A DNA stretch of 60,210 nucleotides from Synechococcus sp. AG-670-F04 (lineage in GTDB: Bacteria > Cyanobacteriota > Cyanobacteriia > PCC-6307 > Cyanobiaceae). Of this stretch, positions 16,363 to 23,876 are shown piece by piece (the stretch's first letter is position 1; every line of letters begins with the position of its first letter). Under the pieces are notes generated by a model that saw only the letters and a program-made list of their open reading frames with translations, made no database searches and was not told where the DNA came from. A program made the position numbers and the translations under genes. The DNA lies in assembly GCA_003211515.1 (NCBI GenBank), contig QCSN01000010.1:1-60210 (forward strand), given 5' to 3'.

Positions 16363-17370
16363 TCACTTTTTATAAAGCAAAACTCTTAACGCCAGTACAG
16401 TCATATCTCGATCAAAATCGAGAAATTTTCTGACAAAATCATGCCTTTCACGACTTGATTTATGAGAATTTAAGTTCCTAATCTCATCAAGCCTAATACA
16501 GATAAAATCACTTTCTGTAAAAGCCCTCCTGTAATACTCGTAGGTACGTTCATTAAGATATTCTTCCATACTGATGTGGAGAGTTGACATGATTTCTCGC
16601 ATCTTTTCCTTTGAAATTCCTAAATTCTCTAATTCTAACATTTGCTGCCCTATTGGCAAAAGATGAAAACCATACCTTAACCTATTTGGAATATTTTTTG
16701 TATCTACATGACCATGATCTCCACCACTAGCGGCGGAAAAAATGGGCGCAGTATATATATATGCATGTGCATTATCCTTCATCACTTCATAGCAGTTTTG
16801 CAATGCTTTGTCCACATCGAAAACATGCTCAAAACATGCAGTCGAAAAGATTCGATCCGGTCTCAAAATTCCCACAAAATCCTCAATTTTCTGAACATCA
16901 ATAACTTTAAAATTATAGTCATCTGAAACAATTACATTTTCCCTTCTAACACAACCATCATCAATACCTGTACCACAATAATTTCCTAATTCGAAAAAAT
17001 CGGTCACGGATTTGCTCATAAAACCTCCAATCTCAAGCAGAGAAGCTCCCCTTAAATCTGTTTGCACATGAAAACAAAATAATTGAGTAAACTGCCACTT
17101 TCTAAAAGCAACTTTGCAAGCAAGAAGATCGACATAAATTGCTAAGAAATTGAATTGATGGTCTTGAGTAATCTTCGGTAATCCACATTCGAAGTTATTT
17201 TCGAACCTAATTCGGAACAATTCGCTTTCTTTGTAAATTCTAGGAAGATCTTTAAAGACCATTTTTGTTGCCTGAATGCATTCAAGGCTTAAGGTTGGCG
17301 ACTTAGCGTCTCTCATCTCAGCAAGAAATGGTGACAACGTCACTTCAAGCGATTCAAGATAATTATCCAT
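16363..17370 (-). CDS. Class I SAM-dependent methyltransferase-like protein
   Basis: A 335-residue protein from MDNYLES. The class I fold shows as motif I LLEIGGFMSKS near residue 110, an acidic strand end (VIVSDDYNFKVIDV), and a motif IV/post-region DRIFSTACFEHVFDVDKALQ typical of small-molecule or glycan methyltransferases. YEVMKDNAHAYIYTAP and a GGDHGHVDTKNIP segment follow. The 100-residue N-terminal helical part is unfamiliar. Base composition is much more AT-rich than neighbouring genes, a sign of recent transfer. It is cargo in the element and lacks the cassette repeats that flank the next three genes. The substrate is unknown; such genes often modify cell-surface sugars. Confidence 0.7.
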   Translation of the reverse strand: MDNYLESLEVTLSPFLAEMRDAKSPTLSLECIQATKMVFKDLPRIYKESELFRIRFENNFECGLPKITQDHQFNFLAIYVDLLACKVAFRKWQFTQLFCFHVQTDLRGASLLEIGGFMSKSVTDFFELGNYCGTGIDDGCVRRENVIVSDDYNFKVIDVQKIEDFVGILRPDRIFSTACFEHVFDVDKALQNCYEVMKDNAHAYIYTAPIFSAASGGDHGHVDTKNIPNRLRYGFHLLPIGQQMLELENLGISKEKMREIMSTLHISMEEYLNERTYEYYRRAFTESDFICIRLDEIRNLNSHKSSRERHDFVRKFLDFDRDMTVLALRVLLYKK

Positions 17371-17504
17371 AAATACGATCACTTAAAAAACAATTTATAA
17401 TATAGCATAATGCTTCTAATTTCTTAACAGAAAATATATTTGACGCTATATTTGATTGCCTTAAAGATTCAGATATCGATAGCTCATTTTGCTTAGAGAA
17501 TGAG

Positions 17505-17588
17505 AGCGACACATCAGCGCCCCCTGCTTTTCCCTTTCGGGTGTTGTATAGCTTCAGCTCCACTGCCTAGAGCATCAGGCTTCCCGAC
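17505..17588 (-). repeat. Cargo 3' repeat, copy C (partial)
   Basis: This copy matches 18493-18590 and 19538-19628 (shared core CCCCCTGCTTTTCCC, then TCGGGT and TTGTAT). It lacks the outer TCGGGAG end and the terminator that accompany the other two copies. Confidence 0.85.
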
Positions 17589-17597
17589 AAGCCAATA

Positions 17598-18311
17598 TCA
17601 ACGAGCTTTGATTACTCTGACGAATTCTGTTGACATAAGGCGCGGATTTGATCCTATGGAGGCCACAGTGAAGCTCCTTTCTTCGGTCTGGATGGTTCCA
17701 TCTTTATAAACGTAAGTCATCTTTCCAGACAGATCGTAATTTCCTCCTGTATCACCAGTGATCTTGAGGTTGGATACCGTAACTCGGTTAAATTGCTTAA
17801 AGAATGATGGGTCATAGTTCGACAATGCTGCACCTGCCATGCTCTCACGCGCCGAATAAGAATCTCCATTTGACATGTCGTTTACAACCTTATAGACAAG
17901 CTGCACTGCGGAATCAGAATTGTTTGTTGTTGAAGTGGTCGGCCTTCGCGATGGCGTATTAACAGGACTTGATGGCTGGAATGCGTTATCAAAATCAGTA
18001 ACATTTGCAGAGCAAACTGTTCTGTGGGCGGCTGCTCCAATTGAGTTAGGCATTACATCGATCCACTTACTTCCCTTGAGGCTTTTGTATTGCCATGCAG
18101 GACAATTCGCAATGAATCTAGATTCATCACCTGATAAGGACCTTTCGTAGGTCACAAAATTTCCGTTTCTGGAAAGGGGTCGTACATAAATAGAGTTATT
18201 CTTAACCGACGTTCCTGCGTGGATCCAGCCATTGCCTGCTTCAACAGGAGCAGCAGCAACAAAAGAAGCGCCAATAGCAGCAGCGGCAGCGATTGAAGTA
18301 AAGAGTTTCAT
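17598..18311 (-). CDS. Secreted cargo protein, 237 aa
   Basis: The chosen start gives a classic signal peptide, MKLFTSIAAAAAIGASFVAA with cleavage after APVEA. The mature protein has a first beta-rich part (NNSIYVRPLSRNGNFVTYER) and a Ser/Thr/Asn linker (SPVNTPSRRPTTSTT). The C-terminal half, with YDLSGKMTYVYKDGTIQTEE, resembles a small nuclear-transport-factor-2-like or lipocalin-type barrel, but this is weak. An in-frame upstream extension from 18383 is possible because the leader repeat is open in this frame. It is flanked by leader copy 1 and 3' repeat copy C. Function unknown; location inferred as periplasmic or extracellular. Confidence 0.75.
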   Translation of the reverse strand: MKLFTSIAAAAAIGASFVAAAPVEAGNGWIHAGTSVKNNSIYVRPLSRNGNFVTYERSLSGDESRFIANCPAWQYKSLKGSKWIDVMPNSIGAAAHRTVCSANVTDFDNAFQPSSPVNTPSRRPTTSTTNNSDSAVQLVYKVVNDMSNGDSYSARESMAGAALSNYDPSFFKQFNRVTVSNLKITGDTGGNYDLSGKMTYVYKDGTIQTEERSFTVASIGSNPRLMSTEFVRVIKAR

Positions 18312-18391
18312 TTGATTGATTGGGTTGCGTGGAGGTCTTCCCCCCGATGCACACACCATCGCTGATTCACTCTCAGATTCCATCCCCCATC
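18309..18391 (-). repeat. Cargo 5' leader repeat, copy 1
   Basis: About 83 bases directly upstream of the start codon are almost identical to 19353-19435, with a looser match at 20310-20376. They include a GGGGGGAA stretch and end AATCAATCAAATG, with no Shine-Dalgarno sequence at the start codon. Confidence 0.85.
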
Positions 18392-18451
18392 TAAGGGATC
18401 TTTTCTCTGATCACTCCCCCATGTGGATGAAAATAAGTGGTCAATAAAAAA

Positions 18452-18468
18452 CCCCGCACTTGGCGGGG
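18452..18468 (-). terminator. Rho-independent terminator
   Basis: CCCCG and CGGGG pair around a short loop and are followed by T6 on the minus strand. It is part of the conserved 3' unit behind the RTX-like gene at 18603. Confidence 0.85.
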
Positions 18469-18492
18469 CTGATATCCCTGTGTATGTGTCTT

Positions 18493-18590
18493 GTCGGGAG
18501 ATCGATAGCGACACATCAACGCCCCCTGCTTTTCCCTCTCGGGTCTTGTATAGCTTTCAGCCCCGTGTCATAGGCATCTGGCTTCCCGAC
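18493..18590 (-). repeat. Cargo 3' repeat, copy A
   Basis: A 98-base unit whose ends, GTCGGGAAG and CTCCCGAC (minus strand), form an inverted repeat. It lies between the stop of the RTX-like gene and its terminator. Confidence 0.85.
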
Positions 18591-18602
18591 AGAAATCAAA
18601 TA

Positions 18603-19355
18603 TCAGACAATATAGTTTCCATCTGTTGTCCATTCAAGTTTTCCAGCCATACCCCTAATTCCCATGAGGACACCATTTTGATCCATAAGGAATGCATCAC
18701 CTTTATATTCATCAATAAATAGTCCCTTCTTGTCTCCATCGACAAATATAGCGTCGGCACCATCCTCGAAATCCATAATATATGTCACATTATTAGGCCC
18801 TTTCGACCATTTCTTATCTACTCCGAAAACATCTGCTCCCTTACCTCCCAAAACCTTGTCAAAACCCTTTCCTCCAACAATATTATCATCACCATCACCA
18901 CCCTGAATCGTATCATCTCCATCTGCACCCCAGATGAAGTCGTTGCCTTTCGTTCCTTTTAAATTGTCATTTTTATTTGTACCAAAAATCTCTTTCATTC
19001 CATACTCGTTCGTTTCATATTTTTTTGACTGATTTGTCTCCTTTTTTTTGCGATTATTTGAAGTCAATTTAAACGAACCATCGAAAAATTTTACTTCCTC
19101 CATATTTTCAAGTTGAATTGAAACCGTCTCTTTGTTGTTGAAGATTCCATCAACTTCCGTGGTCAGAAAATGTGTTGATCCATTCTTCTGGATATTCCAA
19201 TTCTTCTTTGAATCGGAAATTATTAATTCGTCACGACCGCCATAACCATTAATGGCCCCATTGTGATAACTAGCGCTGACATTTCCAGTGATTTGAAATG
19301 TGTCGTTGCCATTTGTTCCACGGTTGCCTGAATTGCCCCAGTACTTGAAGTTCAT
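18603..19355 (-). CDS. RTX-like cargo protein, 250 aa
   Basis: The start MNFKYWGNSGNRGTNGNDTF gives 250 residues without a signal peptide. Asp/Gly nonapeptide repeats of the calcium-binding RTX type lie near residues 135-180 (KGNDFIWGADGDDTIQGGDG, then DDNIVGGKGFDKVLGGKGAD). A C-terminal DFEDGADAIFVDG region, as in type I secreted proteins, follows. The N-terminal part also has GGRDELIISD. RTX proteins leave the cell by type I secretion through a C-terminal signal; no transporter is in the window. The gene sits between leader copy 2 and 3' repeat copy A, so it shares cassette ends with genes whose products have Sec signals. Confidence 0.8.
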   Translation of the reverse strand: MNFKYWGNSGNRGTNGNDTFQITGNVSASYHNGAINGYGGRDELIISDSKKNWNIQKNGSTHFLTTEVDGIFNNKETVSIQLENMEEVKFFDGSFKLTSNNRKKKETNQSKKYETNEYGMKEIFGTNKNDNLKGTKGNDFIWGADGDDTIQGGDGDDNIVGGKGFDKVLGGKGADVFGVDKKWSKGPNNVTYIMDFEDGADAIFVDGDKKGLFIDEYKGDAFLMDQNGVLMGIRGMAGKLEWTTDGNYIV

Positions 19356-19435
19356 TTGATTGATTGGGTGTGTGGAGGTCATTCCCCCCGATGCACATAC
19401 CATCGCTGATTCACTTTCAGATTCCATCCCCCATC
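19353..19435 (-). repeat. Cargo 5' leader repeat, copy 2
   Basis: Nearly the same bases as 18309-18391, with the same length between the upstream in-frame ATG and the real start. Both of the first two differences are silent in that frame. Confidence 0.85.
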
Positions 19436-19497
19436 CGGGTTATCTTGTTAGCTGATCGATACCCTATTAGGGTGAATGGCTCAAGCGCAATAAAAAA

Positions 19498-19514
19498 CCC
19501 CGCACTTGGCGGGG
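19498..19514 (-). terminator. Rho-independent terminator
   Basis: Same CCCCG/CGGGG hairpin and T-run as 18452-18468, behind the gene at 19647. Confidence 0.85.
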
Positions 19515-19537
19515 CTGTTATCCGTGTGTGTTTTTTT

Positions 19538-19628
19538 TCGGGAGATCGATAGCGACACATCCAACGCCCCCTGCTTTTCCCTTTCGGGTGTTGTATGGCT
19601 TTCAGCCAATAGGCATCAGGAATCCCGA
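19538..19628 (-). repeat. Cargo 3' repeat, copy B
   Basis: A 91-base copy of the unit at 18493-18590, again between a stop codon and the terminator. Confidence 0.85.
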
Positions 19629-19646
19629 GTATGAATTCAGTAAAGG

Positions 19647-19919
19647 TCAACGAGCATTCATTGTCTTGTGCATCATCGGGAAAGAACCTGGATATTGCTT
19701 CATGACTCCCATAGTTTCAAGCATGCAGCCTTTATCTCTTACATGTCCTCTATTCCATGCCTGCTCCATTGCCATTTCAAGAGTTGCACCTGAAGCCAAC
19801 ATCCTTTCAAGAATTCCAGCTGCAGCGTGTGGATAGCATGAATAAGCGTTAGCAGGAGTAGCAGCAACAAACGAAGTGCAGATAACAGCAGCTGCAGTGA
19901 TTGCGTTGAAGAGGTTCAT
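19647..19919 (-). CDS. Small secreted cargo protein, 90 aa
   Basis: The signal peptide MNLFNAITAAAVICTSFVAA, with a cleavage site near TPANA, shares its Phe-Ala-Ile-Thr start with the other cargo proteins. The mature part of about 65 residues has two cysteines (one near its N-terminus, one in RDKGCMLETMG) and is helical. It resembles other tiny secreted proteins in this window (41390-41662). It has the 3' repeat and terminator but a different 5' region. Function unknown. Confidence 0.7.
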   Translation of the reverse strand: MNLFNAITAAAVICTSFVAATPANAYSCYPHAAAGILERMLASGATLEMAMEQAWNRGHVRDKGCMLETMGVMKQYPGSFPMMHKTMNAR

Positions 19920-19958
19920 TTGATTTAAATTGAGTTAAAGTGCTTGAGTTAAATTCAT

Positions 19959-20312
19959 TCAATATGAGCCACAGTATCCAGACCAGACCCGCTGAGGATG
20001 AAATGCAGGAAGTTGAGTAGTTCTAAAATTGTATTCATATCTAACAATCTGAGAGGGTGTCAGGCTTGTCACCTCAACCGCATCAACTGCTTGCCCCTTC
20101 AATGGTTCTCCAAGGTCATAATCCTTGGCATGTTTGCACTTTACGATTTTGCCATTTTTCTTGAGGAAAAATCCGTTGTCGAAGTCGTTAGTATCAACTT
20201 GAACTCCTCTGTCTAGGTCCATCAATCGACTTGCAATTACAGGCTCAAAAGAAGTTATTGCCATCCCAGTTGCTGCAACAAGCGAAATAGTTAATGCGTT
20301 GAAGAGTTTCAT
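19959..20312 (-). CDS. Secreted cargo protein, 117 aa
   Basis: The start MKLFNALTISLVAATGMAIT gives a signal-peptide-like N-terminus. The mature part holds RLMDLDRGVQVDTNDFDNGF, a Lys-rich loop and a C-terminal YNFRTTQLPAFHPQRVW with two cysteines overall. It is preceded by a divergent third copy of the leader and lacks the 3' repeat. Function unknown. Confidence 0.7.
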   Translation of the reverse strand: MKLFNALTISLVAATGMAITSFEPVIASRLMDLDRGVQVDTNDFDNGFFLKKNGKIVKCKHAKDYDLGEPLKGQAVDAVEVTSLTPSQIVRYEYNFRTTQLPAFHPQRVWSGYCGSY

Positions 20313-20376
20313 TTGATTCCTGTGTGTTGTGTGGCTCTCGCCCCGTGAACACACCATCGCCTAGAAATCATGAATG
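20310..20376 (-). repeat. Cargo 5' leader repeat, copy 3 (divergent)
   Basis: This copy keeps the order of elements seen in copies 1 and 2, with CACACACCATCGC, a G-rich stretch and a start codon after TCAAATG. Overall identity is lower. Confidence 0.6.
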
Positions 20377-20487
20377 CACATCCCCCAAATAGATGGTTGA
20401 TGGGAACATGAATATACCCGTTTGGGTGATGCTCTTGTAGACAGCGGGATTTATAAAAGAGATGTTCAAACACATAGGGGCCTTCAA

Positions 20488-20622
20488 ATGATTGAAAACG
20501 AATTACGAAGACTTATTGATTTGCCTTTCCTAGCCTACGTTAATTTAATAAGAGTAATCATTGAAAAAATTAACGGCGAGGAAATCGATGACAGTGGGTT
20601 TGGTTACAGGCAGAAAGATTAG
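20488..20622 (+). CDS. Small helical protein, 44 aa, only plus-strand element gene
   Basis: From ATG 20488 the frame reads MIENELRRLIDLPFLAYVNL and continues with a charged helix to GFGYRQKD. A longer start at 20422 adds 22 residues. It is followed at once by a strong hairpin. It faces the opposite way to all neighbouring element genes, so it may be an independently expressed regulator, but no helix-turn-helix is evident. Confidence 0.5.
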   Translation: MIENELRRLIDLPFLAYVNLIRVIIEKINGEEIDDSGFGYRQKD

Positions 20623-20623
20623 A

Positions 20624-20641
20624 GACCGCCTTCCAGCGGTC
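20624..20641. terminator. Hairpin after plus-strand small gene
   Basis: GACCGC and GCGGTC pair around a six-base loop, one base after the TAG stop. No T-run follows. Confidence 0.55.
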
Positions 20642-20850
20642 CTGTGACTGTTAGGCAGCCATACCATCAAAAAGGTTAGATCATCAGATTTCTTGAATGT
20701 TCTGGTTGTCAGCTCACCAAAAGTACCGTAGACACTTCTCGTTGTTCCAACCTTTTGTGCTGTCAGTTGACATTATTTGCCATACTTGCTTTGTGCTACA
20801 CCAGAATAGTGCGTGACCTTTTTCTAGATTTACTGTCACCAACTTTCGGC

Positions 20851-21036
20851 TTACCTTGTTGTGCTCTTCGTTTGTCTTGTACTGTTGCCATTGAATGTAC
20901 CTTCGATGTATTTGCTCAATTCAGGAACTTGGTTCAGATCATCTTTGGTCAGATGAAACTTGCAGTAATACCTGAGTGCAGCTTCTACTTCATCTTTCAA
21001 TGTGAAGCCTGCTGTTATTTTGTTGTGATTTTCCAT
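20851..21036 (-). CDS. Small element protein, possibly frameshifted
   Basis: MENHNKITAGFTLKDEVEAA continues through ALRYYCKFHLTKDDLNQV to GTFNGNSTRQ and then ends in a Thr/Ser-rich tail. In another phase the same DNA gives DKRRAQQGKPKVGDSKSRKR before a stop, a natural basic tail, so a one-base shift near 20875 is likely. With that tail it would be a small nucleic-acid-binding protein beside the presumed origin. Function is inferred only from charge and place. Confidence 0.45.
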   Translation of the reverse strand: MENHNKITAGFTLKDEVEAALRYYCKFHLTKDDLNQVPELSKYIEGTFNGNSTRQTKSTTR

Positions 21037-21070
21037 TCGATTAATTTGTTGTGTGGTTTGTTTGTGTGTT

Positions 21071-21326
21071 GACTACCATGACTACTGGTCTGTAAGTAGT
21101 CCTGACTACTCTCAAACCCCCTGTAATACCATCGTGTCTACCATGACTACCGCACTTTCTCGGAAAGTTTCCTGTGGGTAGAGAGAAGGGGCACACATGC
21201 TGTGATGGTGCTCACTTATACTCTCTACTTTTATTTAGTAAAAAAGCTGGTAGTCACGGTAGTCACCAGTCAGCCACTGCGTTTTCGGCGGTAGTCAAGC
21301 TGGTAGTCATCGGTAGTCTGGTAGTC
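21071..21326. other. Putative replication origin with opposed iterons
   Basis: Six copies of GGTAGTC lie at 21249-21326 (starts 21249, 21258, 21290, 21302, 21312, 21320). An opposite-orientation cluster of GACTACC/GACTACT/GTCTACC lies at 21071-21151. About 100 bases between them include an AT-rich stretch. The arrangement adjoins the 3' end of the replication gene, as in satellite origins where two iteron sets flank a melting region. The last copy overlaps the stop codon of the helicase gene. Confidence 0.7.
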
Positions 21327-23673
21327 AAAAGTCTGTGTCTTTCTTGCTCCAGCGTTGCCCAAATCTCATGAAGAAACTTTCCATCTCTTCAACCTTGACT
21401 GAATCTGGATCTTTAACAAGAACCTTCAAGCTGAAACCTTTGTAACCATCTTTCCGCATCTTACGTGGACTCTTAAGTTTGGTCCAACCTAGTTGCTCCA
21501 GACTCAGATTCACTTGATTGGTCAGCCTCTTATCAGATTTAGTCTTCACATCAAGACCCAAGAAATCTTCAATCTCAGTCATGCATGTAGTAGTCCTGTC
21601 ATCCAGGAACATACTTAGCTGATCAACGTAAGCAGCATCTTCTACAAACCCTTTATTGAACTGTTCACTAGCCATTGATTCAGAATGATCCAGTTCAATT
21701 TGGTATTCACCCTGCTGAAACAATCTGAACTTAGCTATTGCTCCAGCAAGGATTGCATCTCTTTCCTCAGCTAACAGCTTCAGATCAACACGCTCACCTT
21801 TCTTCTCCCAATCAAGCGGTGATTCAATAACCCAATACCGGGTGTTACCTGTCGGATCCTGAAGAAACTGCGGGTGATTACAAGAACCATAGATGCTGAA
21901 CCTTCTCGGGAATGTCTTGCTATACATCTTGTATTTCACAGTGAATCTGTCTTCAGTCTGAGTCAACCAAGACTTAAGCTCACCTTCCAATTGATGTCTG
22001 GTTACTCGTTCAATCTCGTCAAGGTTTGCAATCCATGCAGTGCTACAAGCAAGCATGAAGTTCACATCTTTGAGATTACTCTTTGACCCTACGCTGAAGA
22101 TCCGTCCATCACCATTCACCAGAGTATTGATGAAACCATCTTTACCAATGTACTGTTTACCAACGACAACCAATGCACCACGCAACGGAAGGCCAGGCTC
22201 AAGCAGCCTTCCAACCAAACCTACCAACCACTTCTCCAACATGACATCAGCCAAGGGTGTAGTGGAGTGAAAGTAACGTGTTGCTAAGTTTGAAATATCG
22301 ATCGGTTCAACAGTATCTTCAAAGCGCTTCAGCTCATCCTCGTAGGGATCGTAGCTGTTCTCCATTGCAATAATAGTGAGAGCACCTTTGGTGTCCTTCG
22401 GAAAGTTTATTCCGTATTCTCTACTCAATGCGTATTGAATATTGTCTAGCTCTTCACCAGACATTTCAACACCATCACACATGACACCCATGGTTGCCGT
22501 GTTGTAACGATATTCATGTTCATTCGTGACAGCTTCTAATGTGGGGATAACATCTTTGACCATTAAAGTTGCTCCTTTGGCGTAGGTAATGTTGTGAGAC
22601 TTGCCACGCTTGTCAACTACCCACACTGTTCCACTCTCATCATCAACTGTCAAACCAGGCTTTATTACACGTTCAATCGTGTCTCCTACTTTGTAACCAG
22701 TTGTCTGGCCGAATAGATCACCGACATCCACCTCAATAGTTTCTAATTCTTCTCGGCAGATATTGGTAAGGTGTTGGTTAAACTCTTCAAGTTCATCACC
22801 AGCATGATGACGAGCCATTGCAATCAATGACCCCATTCTCAGCTGATGTTCTTCTTCCGGTTGGTTACCGATTAAAGATTCAATCTTGTAGGCAGTGTCC
22901 CATTCACCGTGCCAATCACAATCATCAATTAGATTGTAGGCTTCATCCGGACCAAGTTCATTGATTAAAACTTTGAGGGTATCAATTGCATCAGGGTAAG
23001 TATTTGTTCCATCTGGACCACGTGGCGGAATGTGTTGCAAGCAAAGCATCGCTTTGGCTTTCTTTGTTTCCAAGGTGGAGTCAGATTCAATTATCTTCCT
23101 CTCTTGTGGTTTACGTTCAAGCGGTGCAATATCAGGCAACCTATTGTCTTGGTTCCACCAGATAACTTCAGCATCTGGATTTCCAAAGCTGCATTGTGCA
23201 GACTGCATTGAACTATCATCTTCACCGAAACCAGAGTTCAGTAGGTACTCCCTCAAACCTCTGAGTCGATCGTCATATTCATGAGCTGACTCACAAGTAG
23301 TAGGCAGGATCCCCATCACTCTGAACCGATTTTGCCCCGGCTCATTCCTGTGGGATGCAGTAGTAAATGCACCAATGCAATGCTGTTTGAAGAATGGGTT
23401 CTCTTTGGCAAGTTCCCAATTCATGGTGCCGTCGTAGTCGAGCAACACCAGCTGACCTTTTACAAAGTTGCCTTTAGTTTTGACTCCATCAGTATAGATA
23501 CCAGGCGCAACTGCTAAGCCATTGTTGACACAATGCTGCAAGTGATTCAATGCCGCATTGCTATCCATCACCTCCCAGCTCTTGTCAAGAGTTTTAAGTT
23601 GGGGGTCACCTTTCGCAGGCTTGCCAATTACATCACCGCGAAAACTGTAGCCAATAAATGTTTGAGATTTCAT
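21325..23673 (-). CDS. Prim-pol / VapE-like replicative helicase, 782 aa
   Basis: The N-terminal 200 residues look like an archaeo-eukaryotic primase-polymerase: a metal-binding LLDYDG (residues 78-82), FTTASH (103-108) and NRFRVMGILP. A middle segment links to a VapE-type ATPase with LVVVGKQYIGKDGF near residue 505 as Walker A and AWIANLDEIE near 548 as Walker B. FTVKYKMYSKTFPRRFSIYG and GSCNHPQFLQDPTGNTRYWV, conserved in the VapE family, follow. The last Walker A residue is Asp instead of Ser/Thr. It would start replication from the adjoining iterons. The upstream region has the CCGG repeat and the 15-base putative polymerase promoter. Confidence 0.85.
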   Translation of the reverse strand: MKSQTFIGYSFRGDVIGKPAKGDPQLKTLDKSWEVMDSNAALNHLQHCVNNGLAVAPGIYTDGVKTKGNFVKGQLVLLDYDGTMNWELAKENPFFKQHCIGAFTTASHRNEPGQNRFRVMGILPTTCESAHEYDDRLRGLREYLLNSGFGEDDSSMQSAQCSFGNPDAEVIWWNQDNRLPDIAPLERKPQERKIIESDSTLETKKAKAMLCLQHIPPRGPDGTNTYPDAIDTLKVLINELGPDEAYNLIDDCDWHGEWDTAYKIESLIGNQPEEEHQLRMGSLIAMARHHAGDELEEFNQHLTNICREELETIEVDVGDLFGQTTGYKVGDTIERVIKPGLTVDDESGTVWVVDKRGKSHNITYAKGATLMVKDVIPTLEAVTNEHEYRYNTATMGVMCDGVEMSGEELDNIQYALSREYGINFPKDTKGALTIIAMENSYDPYEDELKRFEDTVEPIDISNLATRYFHSTTPLADVMLEKWLVGLVGRLLEPGLPLRGALVVVGKQYIGKDGFINTLVNGDGRIFSVGSKSNLKDVNFMLACSTAWIANLDEIERVTRHQLEGELKSWLTQTEDRFTVKYKMYSKTFPRRFSIYGSCNHPQFLQDPTGNTRYWVIESPLDWEKKGERVDLKLLAEERDAILAGAIAKFRLFQQGEYQIELDHSESMASEQFNKGFVEDAAYVDQLSMFLDDRTTTCMTEIEDFLGLDVKTKSDKRLTNQVNLSLEQLGWTKLKSPRKMRKDGYKGFSLKVLVKDPDSVKVEEMESFFMRFGQRWSKKDTDF

Positions 23674-23765
23674 ATAATAACATTGGATATAAATCCGTTA
23701 GGGTTGGGTATGTCACACTCCTGTCGAAACAAGCACAACCAAGTTTCAACGTGCAACTGTTCATA

Positions 23766-23782
23766 GACCGGAATATGTCCGG
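23766..23782. promoter_or_regulatory. CCGG operator-like repeat, copy 3
   Basis: GACCGGAATATGTCCGG differs by one base from the heads of the repeats at 14461 and 14706. It lies between the 15-base putative promoter and the start of the helicase gene. Confidence 0.65.
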
Positions 23783-23818
23783 CTTTCTTGCGGGAAACCT
23801 TTCAAGGCTTTTCTCCCA

Positions 23819-23833
23819 TATTATCCCCTATTC
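23819..23833 (-). promoter_or_regulatory. Putative promoter for the element's own RNA polymerase, copy 2
   Basis: Exact copy of GAATAGGGGATAATA, about 150 bases upstream of the helicase start. It is followed by a possible 5' RNA hairpin (GGGA ... TTTCCC around CCTTGAAAGG). Confidence 0.5.
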
Positions 23834-23858
23834 GATTGCGGAAATAATCTAGTCTTCC

Positions 23859-23876
23859 CGTCGTCAATTCCCGACG
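23859..23876 (-). terminator. Hairpin at the integrase stop codon
   Basis: CGTCGGG and CGACG pair across the stop codon, matching the hairpin after the RNA polymerase gene in place and shape. Confidence 0.45.

Noticed and set aside
17505-19628. Cargo 3' repeats as integron attC sites
   Set aside because: One copy contains a GTTRRRY-like word, but the other copies do not keep it, paired RYYYAAC ends are missing and no IntI gene is present.
21060-21330. CRISPR array at the GGTAGTC repeats
   Set aside because: The repeat word is only 7 bases, spacing is irregular and the orientation flips between clusters; iterons fit better.
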